A stretch of 64,000 bases of DNA from Sipunculus nudus. Lineage: Eukaryota > Annelida > Sipuncula > Golfingiida > Sipunculidae. The notes under the pieces are model-generated. The model was not told the DNA's origin, did not search any database, and saw only the letters and a program-made list of their open reading frames with translations. Below, one piece after another: positions 1 to 13,800 of this stretch. Both the position numbers and the translations under genes were made by a program. Where the stretch lies: NCBI GenBank assembly GCA_026874595.1, contig CM049317.1, forward strand, positions 14,870,882 to 14,934,881, in the 5' to 3' direction. Position 1 is the stretch's first letter. Every line of letters begins with the position of its first letter.

Positions 1-1750
1 TTGATCTACTCGATATATATATATATATATATATGTATGACACATGAACTGTTATTTAGCCTGGTGTCTCATTAAAGCAGCTTGGTGATAATATGAATAT
101 GTACGAGTGGCATATCATGAATAAACATGAACTAAACATGTTAAGCATCACCACACCCTACCAAAACCTGGCCTGCCCCACACATGTAGCCTATGCCTAA
201 TAAGCAATATTCAGCAATATACACAATAAAGTTCCCAAACAAACTATAGCTATTTATTTTACTGTAAAGTTCCAAAATGGGATACCTTCACATCTCAACT
301 AAATAAGAATAAATATTTTATTTATGAATCTGTCCCAAATCAAGCAAACACTATAGTGCTCTTTAATATGTACGAGTGAAATTAATATTAACACAAATGA
401 CACATATTGTTCCAAAATGATAAATTATGATTTTAATTATCTTGTGATTAAGCAGACAGAATGGGACTGGGAGTATGAAATTTAAAGATATAAACATCTT
501 CTTAGCATCCAGCCACTCTTAACCTTAACCTGCATGTGACTTCCAAATAAATCATAAACCATATATAAAACAAAATCAATACACAGCTGTGAAGTCACTG
601 GCACGGGTTACATATAATGGATGCCTTGACAATCATTATTCATGGATGATCACAAATGTGAAATTCTATCTATATTATAAAATAAAATAGTCACACCAAA
701 GAGATTAAATAATCACCCAAACTCATCCACAAATCTGGCATCAATTCTAAATTGGAAAAGAATATGATGATAACTACATTGATATATCATAAAACTCCAT
801 ATTTAATTCATATGCTGTGAAAGTAATGAAACAGTAGCAGCGTGTATGAATAATATATATTTTACACTTATTTATATCCCATGACAAGTATTGGCACAAG
901 GTGAGACAGTGAAAATTTCACAAACGCATCAATGATTACAACCAGCATCACTGATAACAACCAACCTCCATAAAAGAGTGCACATATATCACTTTATCAG
1001 TTTCATATGCATTTAAACAATGCTTTCTGGTCAGTCTCAAAGCAAAGTCTTGTGGCATTTTGTGGTTTAAATAAATTCCTACAGTAACCACATTTTCTCA
1101 TATCTACATAACCAAATTAATTCAATATAAGTGAAATTTCAATTTCAACTATTCAGATCAGCCCACTGACACCCCTAAGAAAGTAGTTCACAAGGTCACC
1201 TCTAGGTGGCTCTTGTGTAGTTTTTATTCATCAACATACCCCTTTGTAGAAAGAACAGTTGTAGAGATATATATATTTGGCACACAAAATCAGCAATCAT
1301 TAGGATAGGAATGATCAGTGAAACCAACCATCCTTGAATTAAAATTTCTTGTTCAACATTAGAAATACTTTGCCAGATGCCTAAGTGCTCATCAGCTGTT
1401 TCAATTGAACTGGTTTGGCTCTTCAATCTGGCACTGTAAAATGACCATGATATCCATCTTAATGAGTTTCATACTTGAGATATTTCACATTCACCTTATT
1501 TCTATACACAGTCCCAACCTGTAATCATTATTGATAGTTCTGCAGGTGACCACCAGATGGTAGCATTGTATAATTATAAATCCATTATTTACATGAGAAT
1601 AATATCCATCCAACTCGTTGATGTGCTTTTGAGTGGACTTTTTTACTGGCCGAGTATTTAGCAGACACTGGCGACCCCTGCAGGTTTCAGCTGTCAACAG
1701 TCTGGGTCAGTGGTCTGCTTCCTGGATATGCCATGATGTGGACCTCATGT
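1..1750 (-). other. 3' UTR and downstream flank of KMT2C/D
   Basis: AT-rich, no supported ORF. Begins (low end) with an (AT)n microsatellite at about 13-34. Transcription of the gene runs toward low coordinates, so the 3' UTR starts at 1750. The UTR end is not fixed by sequence; see the poly(A) candidate at 1223-1228. Confidence 0.7.
1223..1228 (-). terminator. Candidate poly(A) signal AATAAA
   Basis: The first canonical AATAAA on the minus strand after the stop codon, about 520 nt downstream of it. It is followed by ACTACACAAG (possible cleavage site) and a GU-rich stretch GGTGACCTTGTG about 30 nt on, as expected for a downstream element. Other AATAAA copies exist further down. Confidence 0.4.
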
Positions 1751-1843
1751 TTAATTCATGAACTTACGACAATGAGGTGCCCCACACAAACACGGGATCT
1801 TTTTCTGATCATCTTCATAGTCAAACTTGTAATCATAGGTCAG
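1751..1843 (-). CDS. KMT2C/D: KMT2C/D terminal exon: end of SET and post-SET
   Basis: Phase-0 exon of 31 codons after acceptor TTAACAG, ending in TAA at 1751-1753. It encodes [20 protein letters not shown] and then [10 protein letters not shown]. The YDY tyrosines belong to the SET active site, and C-x-C-x4-C is the post-SET zinc site that closes the fold. Vertebrate KMT2C/D end in CRKWMN; here the tryptophan is phenylalanine. Confidence 0.96.
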   Translation of the reverse strand: MTYDYKFDYEDDQKKIPCLCGAPHCRKFMN

Positions 1844-4800
1844 CTGTTAATGGAAAAATTTAAAATATTTATTAAGTAACAGAAATATCATGTCTATGGT
1901 ATCTGAACATTCACACCACAGAATGTTATCTTGACTAGTGTTTGCCGGATGTGTAAGAGTCATAAATGCAAAGAATACAAAATCACTCAAGCCTGAGTGG
2001 TTTACAATTATACTCACAGAATCAGAGTTATTTGATAAATAAGTCTTAAACTGGTGAACATGGCCATTCACTACCGAATTCTAGATCTTGCATACAAGGA
2101 AATACGTGCATTTTTAAAACACTTGTAACTTAAAAAAATTTTATTTTGACATTTTTACTTTCAGAGCCCGAAAGGTTTAATAAATATACACTATGACAAG
2201 TATAAAAGTTTTATTAACAGTTAATCAAAAACAAATTTGTAGCAAGAGATAAACACCTACCTCCTCTCCACGAGCGATCCTTCGCTTAGCGATGATAATG
2301 ATCTTACTCTCTTTTTCAAATGCGACAACCTCAGCCACGCAGTTTGGCTGACATGAGTGGTTGATATAACGGGCGGGACCGCCGCACATGGTGGCGTCAA
2401 CCACAATCTGGTCGTCAATACGGAACATATACACACCACGGTTCTGTCAAGCAAACAACAAAGAATTCAGTGATAACATCTGTACGAAAGGCAAATTCAT
2501 GTGAAACATCAAAGCTTGTTCATAAATGGCTGGTGTTAACAACAATGATGTAAAATTGAAGAACCAATAGTTGGGATGGCTTGGAATGATTGACAATACA
2601 TTAGACATGCCAGGAACATCAGGACAAATTGGAGGTATCAGAAAATTTCCGGAAACACTGGTGTTACATCAAGAAATATTGGCATGAGGTCTGGAAATGA
2701 AATATATCTATATTAATATTATCTGTGTTGAGAAATAGCTTTTATAAGAAGAAAAGTTCTTATTTTCAGTTTCATCAACAAGAAGGATTAACTTGACTTA
2801 AAACTAAACTAAAACTTTCACAAATATGACTATCCCAAATTAGGTCTACTTTGGTTAGTCCCCATGGTGGTTGTAATGGTGGTGTTCCACTGTGTTTTCT
2901 CTCATAAAGTGATTTGCAAACAAAGAACTGTAATACTTGTGGTACTGTAAAACCCTATATGGTTACATCCCTGGCATACAACTATATTTGATTCTAACCA
3001 TGTGTTGATTTTGGATAAATGAATTATTCTCTATAAACTGAGCAGCAATATGGACTAAATATAATTCCACTGCTGTTGGTGACCACATACCTGTTGTTCA
3101 TATGCTTTCTCTCTGGTTTCAGCGACCTCGTTCCTGATCAATTCCCCGATGTACTCTATCACCATGGTGTGCTTCTCAAGGTCTCGAGCGGCAAACAGAC
3201 CCAGGCCCTGCAATATATAAAGAACAGCAAAGCTCTCAAACTGACATATCTATAGCATTCTGTTCAACCATAAGTTTGGCTGCCTGAAAAATTTAAAAAT
3301 CAGCTGACTGTTTGCAAATATAGGAAAGTGTTCACTGTATTACTACAGTTTTAAATACTTAACAGTTGAATATAATTTACAGATACTTTATTTAATACTC
3401 ATATCAACTAGAGCACTGAAAATGGTGCATAATATGCCGTCTCATACCTGGCGACCTCTGACCTTTTTAAATAATTGTGAATTCTGTTGAGAATGTAATA
3501 CAGGTGAGAAACTGTATTGGTTAATATTCATCATGAGTTTCATGAGAATCCTTAAGATTTTTGTTAAGTCTGATGACCTCTGACCTCATTAAATATGCAT
3601 GGGATTTGCTGGAAATCAAACCTAGGCAAGATATTATATTGATTAATATTTCTGCTGATTTTGATCAAAATCCATCACATTCATGGTAAGTTATCACGGT
3701 GACAACACAAAGTAGCCTAGCGACTTCTGACCTTCAAATGTGAGTGGATTTTGACCCAAATCAAACTCGGGAGGGATAATCTATTGGTCAGTAGTAACGG
3801 TGAGTTTTGGACCACGGGTATACCATAATACGTCTCATCATAGACCGGCCTATAAAAAGTCTCAATTTTATATAAGTCTCAGAGTCAAACCTGCAATGTG
3901 ACGGGCAGAGCAGCAAAGGTCTCACAATGAATTCAGACTTGTATTTACCTGTACATTGGAGCGTCTGAGGTAGACATTGTTACGCCACTCCGTCTTCAGA
4001 CGACGGTACTGTTGGGACTTGGAGTGTACAAACTGTTTGTTGTACGGTGAGTTGATGTCTCCTGTGAATCCTGTGACGGTGGAGGGGAGGGAGCGAGAAG
4101 AACCACTGGTTTGTAGTGTGTGTGGCCTGCAACAAAATAATAACAAAACAAATGTTAAACTTCTTAAGATTAAACTATGAAAACTGACAGATAGACTGAG
4201 CATTTTCAACTATTTTCTAGTGCTGAATTTGTATTATGAAAGTTAATGCCTGAGGTCTTGTTTCAATTACGTCTAATGTACATTCTTTAACCATTTTCTA
4301 ATATCAAATATTCCTGATTTAACTCATTCATGATATGATGATTACTTTTCGAAAATAGCTTTTCAAGAGTTTATATAACTTTAGTTTTACACTATAGTTT
4401 ACATAACTGCAAAAAAAAAAAAAAAACAAAAACTGAAAATATTAATATATTAGTCAAACTTTTAAAATATTTTCTTCTAATGCTCAAAACAAACTTTTCA
4501 CAACTTAATTCTTAATTTCTCTTGACAGCTTTTCCCAAATAATTTATAAATTGACAGAAATAATTGACGGATTAATTTTCAAAAGTAAATGAAAACCTTG
4601 CCAAGCTTACTAGACAAATAGACGTTTCAGTATTTTAAAATATAAATAATAACAAGATAATGTATAATTAAAAGAAACCAAAAATCCTGGCTTACTTTTT
4701 GAAGTGAGTCCGCAGCTTGGGTTCTGACCTTGCACAGCCTGTAGGGTTGATTGTCAGCGGAAGCTCAATCAGCAAGGAGCGGCCGTAACGGAAATGATAG

Positions 4801-7800
4801 TCAGGGATCAACTCCACTCCAGGCAGCTACAACAGTAAAGATATTACAAGAAGCTCGATCAGCAAGGAGCTGCCGTAACAGAAGTGATAGTCAGGGATCA
4901 ACTCCACTCCAGGCAGCTACAACAGTAAAGATAAAACAGTCCAGTCTCAGCAAGGAGAGACTGTAATAGAAATGATAACTGGAGATCAACTCCACTCCAG
5001 GCAGCTACAACAGTAAAGATATAACAGTCCAGTCTCAGCAAGGAGAGACCGTAATAGAAATGATAACTGGAGATCAACTCCACTCCAGGCAGCTACAACA
5101 GTAAAGATATAACAGTCCAGTCTAAGCAAGGAGAGACCGTAATAGAAATGATAACTGGAGATCAACTCCACTCCAGGCAGCTACAACAGTTAAGATATTA
5201 CAGTCCAGTCTCAGCAAGGAGAGACCGTAATAGAAATGATAACTGGAGATCAACTCCACTCCAGGCAGCTACAACAGTAAAGATAAAACAGTCCAGTCTC
5301 AGCAAGGAGAGACCGTAATAGAAATGATAACTGGAGATCAACTCCACTCCAGGCAGCTACAACAGTAAAGATATAACAGTCCAGTCTCAGCAAGGAGAGA
5401 CCGTAATAGAAATGATAACTGGAGATCAACTCCACTCCAGGCAGCTACAACAGTAAAGATATAACAGTCCAGTCTCAGCAAGGAGAGACCGTAATAGAAA
5501 TGATAACTGGAGATCAACTCCACTCCAGGCAGCTACAACAGTTAAGATATTACAGTCCAGTCTCAGCAAGGAGAGACCGTAATAGAAATGATAACTGGAG
5601 ATCAACTCCACTCCAGGCAACTACAACAGTAAAGATATAACAGTCCAGTCTCAGCAAGGAGAGACTGTAATAGAAATGATAACTGGAGATCAACTCCACT
5701 CCAGGCAGCTACAACAGTTAAGATATTACAGTCCAGTCTCAGCAAGGAGCGACCATAATGGAAATGATAATTGGAGATCAACTCCACTCCAGGCAGCTAC
5801 AATAGTTAAGATAATACAGTCCAGTCTCAGTAAACACAGCAGTGAAGATTCTACTTTTCAATGAAGATAAAGAAGTGGACACAATAGAAATTTCAGAAAC
5901 TGAGTATGGATAAAGACATTTTCAAGTTTTATGTATGCAAGAATCAGAGCAAGGTCATATAAATCCCTTGTATACCTGGACTGGAAATACTAAATTTCAA
6001 GAAATCCACAAATTTTGTGGATTTCTGAAAACTGCTGCCTATCTGTGTATCAGTTGGTTCAGCATTTTCTGAACATGAGGGTCCTTAACAACCTTTTCAA
6101 CAGTAATTAGAATATATGCAAATTGTGTATTAAATATAACCTTGGAAGAAAATACTATGTCATGAAATTGATACCAAATCATGGAATGCCCAGGTTTCAT
6201 TGCATTGTTTTACACAACTGCCCAGGTTAAACCTCTGGGGAAGCATATAACTGACCACAGTTGTCTTTCAGTTTGATAACAGTGGTGGCAATGAGGCATC
6301 TTCTATCAGTAAAACACCCTGTTTGAAGTTATATAAAGAATTTAAATGACAGTTCTACTCACAGATTCAATGATGCGGATCACACAGGGGTCAGTGAGTC
6401 CGTACAAGTCCTCTCCACTCATGAAGGGGGGGAACATCTTGACCAGGTCACAGTTCCTCCTCAGTTTCTCCAGGGGTTCCAGAACTTGCAGCCAAGCCTC
6501 TGTAAATATACACATATCCTTACTGATTAAATGAAAGACCACTATTATATTTTAGTACTGATGATCAATATGAATATAAATACAGTTTATAAGAGACAGT
6601 TACAGAACACAAAGCTGGATGCTGTAATATTAACACCATGAATCATATATTGGCCACTATTACTACCTACTTTTCAACAAATGTGAAAGTAAAACAGTTA
6701 AACACATTAGTGACCATATATTTAGTTACCATGGTTATATAAAACATTTTTAACTAGATATTTCTTCGCACCGCAGGTGCCATAGTATCCCCAGACAATT
6801 AATCCCCCCCCCCTTTAAGAATAGGCCCCCCCATCTTCAGCAACAATTAATATCAGACCACACTTAAGAAAAGGTCATTCTCATAGAAAAGGTCATGATC
6901 CAAATTTCAATATACATCATCCCCTAACCCATGTCTATGTATATGCAAGAAATCTGTCCATTAGTTTTTGACTTATAATGCTCACAATACTGTTAAGTGG
7001 CAATGATGGGGTATTAAACGGCACGAAAACAAGTAAAAGAATAACAGGTGGCACCAACGGTGGCCCGTACATGACAATACTTTCCAAGATCTTCGTTCAA
7101 GTTGATTTTTGGACCAATGCATGCATCCCTTATTGAGAAATTAATGATTTTGTGTGATTTTCACCATATATGGCAATATTCAAGGTCAAGGCCACTCATT
7201 GGAAAGGTCATGACCCCTATTCAAATAAACATTATTCTATAACCCATGTCTATGTATATGCATAATATGAAAGAAATTTGTCCATTAGTTTTTGACTTAT
7301 AATGCTCACAGGTTATAAATGTACTGTTAAGTGGCAATGATGGGGTATTAAACGGCACGAAAACAAGTAAAAGAATAACAGGTGGCGCCACCTGTTTCCG
7401 GTACATGACATTACTATCCAAGATCTTCGGTCAAGTTGATTTTTGGACCAATGCATGCATCCCTTATTGAGAAATTAATGATTTTGTGTGATTTTCACCA
7501 TATATGGCAATATTCAAGGTCAAGGCCACTCTCATAGGAAAGGTCATGACCCCAATTTAAATAAACATCATCCCATAACCCATATCTATGTATTTGCATA
7601 ATATGAAAGAAATCTGTCCATTAGTTTTTGACTTATAATGCTCACAGTACTGTCGAGTAGCAATTTTGGGGATATTAAACGGCATGAAAACAAGTAAAGA
7701 ATAATAGGTGGCGCCACCAGTTTCTGGAACATGACAACCCTATCCATGATCTTCGATCAACTTGATTTTGGGATCAATCCATGCAAGTTTTCTTGAGATA

Positions 7801-10800
7801 TTTAAGAATTTGTGTGATTTTCCCCAAAATTGGACATATTCAAGGTCAAGGTCTCTCTCCTAGTTGAGGTCATGACCTCATTTTAAATAGGCGTCGTCCT
7901 CTCACCCATATCTATACATATACCAAGTTTGGTAAAGATCTGTGAAATATTTTTTGAGTTATTGTGTCGAAAAGAAATCTCTGCGGCGGCGGCGGCGGCG
8001 CGACCGTGCCTAAACCATAGTATCTCCAGACTATGTCTGGCGATACAATTAATTTTCCCACAAGGAAAACCAGGGACACTACAGATTCTGGTATGAATTT
8101 GTAGATGCTGCAAAATTTGAGCTAGAATTTTCTACGGAGAAGTATTCTGGTGTCTGAAAATTCTTCCCCTACCTTTGGGTGTGTTTCCCTTGAACTCAAG
8201 GTCTTTAAATCCCTGCTCTATCACATTAAGACAAAACAGGGGCCTGCCTTCCAACTCCATGATGCTGGACACGTAGCGGCAACGCTTGTTTACCCGACGG
8301 AAGCTCCAGTAGTAGCGACTGCTCTTAAAGCCGATCTGTGCAAACAGACAAGAAGAAACAAAGTAAAAATTCAATTGATGATGCTGAGAAATGGGAACTT
8401 GAGTACATGCACCGTAGAACTCTGGTACTACAACCTTATCTACACAAAGATGATTAAGTTTCAACTGATGATGCTGAGAAATGGGAACTTGGAGTACATG
8501 CACTGTAGAACCCTGGTACTACAACCTTATCTACACAAAGATGATTAAGTTTTTGTGGATAGGAAACAGAAAGGCCATTTTAAGGCTTTCAATAGGATGA
8601 AAAATTTGAGTTTGGAATGTTCAGGCCGGGGGGGGGGGGGGGGATTCAACTGAGATGTTCGAGCATCCCAAGGACAGGGGATTATGTGTCAAAATTTAGT
8701 GGGTTATGTAAATTATTATTTTGTATTTTACTTCATTATCTTACCATTTTAAGGGTTATATATTGTGTCAACTGATAGTCTTGTTAAAGTGAAAAGTAAG
8801 GGTCAGCTGTCAGTGCAGTTTCTGATTGTTTTCTGAGATAGCTGCCAGTGACTAGAGACAGCTGCAGGAGATTCTTTTAGTTCTACAGTGCATTCCAATG
8901 CTCAGACACCCAGAACTTCCAAAAAGAGATTTTGAGTATCACAGATGCTTAACCTGGTGTACCTGAAAGCCTAGCATTTACAATACATTATGAGCATTCA
9001 ATGATCCATACAACCAGATGAGAGACAGACAGAATACACAAGGCTGGTTTGTGTTCCAGCCCAGATATGTGACGCTCATGGCTTACCGGGTAGATGTGGT
9101 CCCTGGTGTGGAACTTCCCTGTCTGGATCTGATGTGGCAGTAGCTGTCCGATGTGGTGGAAGATCACCGCCCCGACACGCACCGTGAACTTCTTGTCCTC
9201 CTGGTGGATGATACTGGAACCAAGAGAAAAGTCTTTGTAGTTTATTGCTACAGGGCACAGTAGAATATTTTTAAATGTTATCTGTTACCTCTATTGTCCA
9301 AACCATCAACAAACTGATTCAGGACTTAATGTCTGTGAAAGAAGAAACATATTAAAAAACATATATTTGTTCCATGTTAAATGCACATGAACAGTTTTCA
9401 AATGAAAAATAACCCTTAATAAATCCATAATTATTTTCAGTATCTATCTTCCCTTTAAAATTTACAAGAAGCTTGGGTGCTCAAATAATTTTATCTAAAT
9501 ACTTGTGAAATATATAAAAAAATCTCGTTAGAGTGAGATTTCCCCATGTTCACCCAGGGATAGAATGATTAAGCCAAAGGCAAACATGATATTTAACAAT
9601 TTCAGTAATCCAATGCCCCAGTTATTTCAGATGTATGTACTTAAACACAATGCACAGAGATGCAACAAAACTAAGGTAAGATTATTATTTCCTTGAGAAT
9701 TATTTTTTTGACATTCTGACTCACCATGCAACCTGTCTGTTCTCGTCGCGGTTAACATAGACTCGTCTGAATACTGTCAAGTCCAGTAGCTCATTCTCCC
9801 CCGCAATCTTGGGTTTGTGTAATGGACACAGGATAGTCTGAAAAGGAAATACAGCACCATGAAATACACTTTTAAATGTCATATAATGAAAGTAAACCTC
9901 TTAACCTGGAAAATTCATAATAAGTTGCATGTCCATAACAGCTCATTTTACAAACCAAATTATTTACCTATTTAGGCTGTACTTGTGTAGAACAGTGCCA
10001 TATTTGAGTGTAAACTGTAATTGTAAAATGCACATTTGCAACCACTATTCTATAATTTGAGGATATAGGCATGCACCCCCTTGCCCTTATTGAACACTAA
10101 CAGGTGTATTTCTCCAAGTTTCTTAAAACTGCTCAAGGTGGCTGACATTTTGTGTACACACTGTAACCTGGACTTCACAGGTTGGATGTCAAAATTTTGG
10201 GTACACCACTAGTTTAAATAATTTATTATTTTTTAAGATCCTTTTCGTTTCAAAATTACAAATTTTATTGGAGGGGGGGGGGAGGGAAAGGCTGCAGATT
10301 GTTAAACTTTAAAGTATGTTTACATAAAAGAAATGACAAGTGTAATGATACAAATTAATAGGCATAAATAACCCATCCCTACCTTGTCTTGGAAGAACAT
10401 GGCACCATCCTTGCGGGCGCAGTCAACATGGTAGATGAAATTGCAGCGCAGTTTGAAGCAGCCTACAGTCGCCCCAACCTTTTTACAGAAGGCACACTCG
10501 AGCATGAGACCTCGCTTGTAAGCTTGGTCAACATGCATCAGTGCTCCGTTCATTGTCTCGTAAACCTCATAGGACCACAATGCACAGTTCAGGTGTACCC
10601 ACTTCCCCGCATCCATGTTCAGCAACCTGTTATAATACAAAAAGTAAATATATCATAACCACACAAATTATATTAAAGATTTCCATGGAGTCTCACTGTG
10701 GTGATGAGCAAAAAATATCTCAAGCACAGAAGTTAACAAAATCCACATGATGTATTAAGTTACATGCATGATTTTTAATGAGTCATGTATATCAGCTTTT

Positions 10801-13800
10801 AAATGAGCATTAAGCACTCATCTATTTAACATCTGTTATGATTTTTAAGCACCTTTGGCTATTACAGTATAAAAGTGCTCTGTAGAAAGTGATAATTGTA
10901 ATTGTAATCAAGCCTTATACACAAAATAATACCTGTGAAGGAATTTCTACCAAAATACCATGATGTTGTGTAATACTGTTAATTAGTATTAATTTTCATA
11001 TATTTTTTGTTCACTCATGTTTGTGACAGGGCTCCATGGATATCAATTCAAGACACAAAGACCATACTTATGAAATCTATGCAATGATGAAGCCAAAAAA
11101 AAAAAAATTAACAGAATGACAGCAATAAATACAATGCTATTAACTCTTCTGCAATCATGTGGTCTGCAAGAAAAACAAATGTGCAGACTACATGTCCTGT
11201 ATGAGCCCCTAATTTCTCAACTTTTTCTTTCATCTTGTCCATTTGGATTTTGCACTGTGTGAATTACTCTGAGGTAACACTGACCTTCCTGGTCCATCAG
11301 TCTCAGCATCCCCAGCCACCTGACAGAACAGACAGGTGCGTGTATCTTTTACAGGTGGGCTGCTGGTCAGAGTGGTTCCCAGGCTCGTCATAAGCTGTAA
11401 GGGAAGAGATGTATGTAAGACCTAGCACAATCATGCCACAATTCTTATGATTTGTAATGATTCATTATTATCATGTACATGATACTTATGAACAAATGTA
11501 CTATGTGTTTTCATTTTCAGCATTATATTATCAAAAGTGTATACAAAACATAAGAAAACTACTTAATGTGTATAACATTCTTTTTGAGTGTGGTCACTGA
11601 CACATCTACAGTGTATCAGTGTTATGCTTTGTTTGGCATATAAGTTACTTATGGTACAAAAATGCAGGTAAGGAAAAAAACAGCGAACCCCTACCTGACG
11701 GCCACCACATTTATATTACCAACCAAAACATAATTACCACATTTTTTTGGTCCAGCCCAAGTTACTTATCATGAATGTGTAACACTACAACCTTAGGTCA
11801 CAAAGTTGTCAATTTATAGAGAGGATTTACAATATCCTTGATCTGTGAGGGTTCACATTATATCTTAGTCTTTCTACTGATTGTTTTTGCATCATTTTAC
11901 TCACATCATTCAGCTGATCCTCTGTTGCTGGCATGATAATCTTCTTCACCTTGACTTCAAGAGTCTCCCACTTGCGGTAGCGTATACCTCTCCACTTCTT
12001 AACCTATTACAAAATGAGCTAACATTACACTGAATAAAATATGACTTCAAAGTGTAGTACAACTGGTGCAATTACATGTTTTTTTGAGACAAAACCTCAA
12101 AATGAGACACTGATCAAACACTGCATTAGTTAGTGAAACTGTAAGTGGTTATATTGTCTACCATTTTAACCATAATTTGGACCGGGGGGGGGGGGGGGGG
12201 GGGGGGGTTAAGTGTCCTTGACCTAAAATCTTTAAAAATAATTTAGACTTCAGAGCAAACTTGGTAACAGAATTTCAGATTTTGGGGGATACAAGTGGTT
12301 TTAGGTTTTCATCATGTCAATGTAAAACCTCTCCAGATGAGCACCTCTGTAGTATGTGCCCCTCCAAATTACTTTCTAGACCCCTGAGGCAGTCCTGTGA
12401 AATAGACTGTGGTCTAGAAACCTCTCTTACAAAGGATTCTCTCTAAATGAACAAAGCCCAAGGTAATAAAAGTGGCATTTTCATAATCATGTCTTGGCAA
12501 AAGATGAACATAAAATGATTGCCATGGATTTTTCAAATACACTCACTTTGGCAGGAGGTGATTCAGGCTGACGACTTGGGCTTCGTTTGATCTTGGCCTC
12601 GTCTTTCTTGGAGGGTGACACTTCCGAGCTGTTTGGTGACATAGACACCGCCGTATCATCAAGGATAACAGGTTTCTTGTCCACGGACTCTGCCGCTGCC
12701 AGAATGTCAGCCTCCTTTGCTGCTGCCACTGCTGCCTCCTGCTGGTAGGAAAGAAAATAAATAAATCACTAGTGGTAGGAATTGGTTGTATAGTCATGTC
12801 CGATAATTGAAAGGTATTAACTGATTTTATCCTGCAGCTGTATTTACGTGAAATTACCTGTACACAGTGGTATTCACAAAAAAGACTCCATATATGATAT
12901 TATTACAGACATTACAAGTATTGAGGCGTCTTCTGTGTTGTACGGTAAATATGACAAACCATAAAAGAATGCATTTTTACAGTACAGAGTTATGACCAGG
13001 TTGTTGACACTTCTCTGTTGCTCACATTTTACACTCTGTGCAACACTCTCTTCATATTTCGGACAGGACTGGAACATTTTTCTTCTGAATAATATATCTT
13101 CCTTACTTGTGTCCTTTGTGATCATTTATTAAAAATATGCAACCTATTTTATGCAACCTATCATGAAAGAAAATGGTACAAATAATAATGGAAAATTAAA
13201 GTTCTCAATGATGCATATACTATGACCAACCTGCTCTTCATGAAGTGACATCCTGTGGGTGACAAACTGACTGCAACAGTTGACGCTACAGAACGTCATG
13301 GCCTCCTCTGTCGAATCCTAAAACCACATCAAAATTAACATCATGGTGGGGGTCACAAAGACAGCACAGCAGTACAATACTCAGCATACAATTCAAAGTA
13401 ATAACAAGAACATCTGTTCATACTTAAAGTCAAAGTGGATTATGAAGTTTTGACTTCTTCGTTCTAAAACATCAGGTTATAATCTGCATAATAGACCCTG
13501 TCCTCTATCTGAAGGTGAAGGTAGCCATATGATAACAAAATAAAACTTAAAACCATGGACAAGGGATGATCCATGAGTGCCATATTAACCCTTGGTGTCT
13601 TCACTGGAACATTATTTCAATGGTAAATATGTAGATGCTGAAAAAAGTCTGAAAAGATATGAAATACTATAATCTAGTTTAATAACTTAGTTCAACCATG
13701 ATATTACAATATAATTTCAAAACTTCCACTTCAACTCACCCTGTAGTCTGTGCTGGTTCTAATTTTGTCTTAATATTTGTTTTTGTTTCTGCTGTTTAAT

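Noticed and set aside
4898-5787. Six 61-codon minus-strand frames reading [20 protein letters not shown]
   Set aside because: Not small genes; they are the 88-bp exon-start repeat read through about two units before a stop.
4740-5840. CRISPR-like or satellite array
   Set aside because: Units are contiguous with no unique spacers, and the host is eukaryotic; the unit is exon-derived.
8150-8548. 132-codon plus-strand frame over the FYRN/FYRC exon
   Set aside because: Antisense to a conserved exon and extended by the 90-bp duplication.
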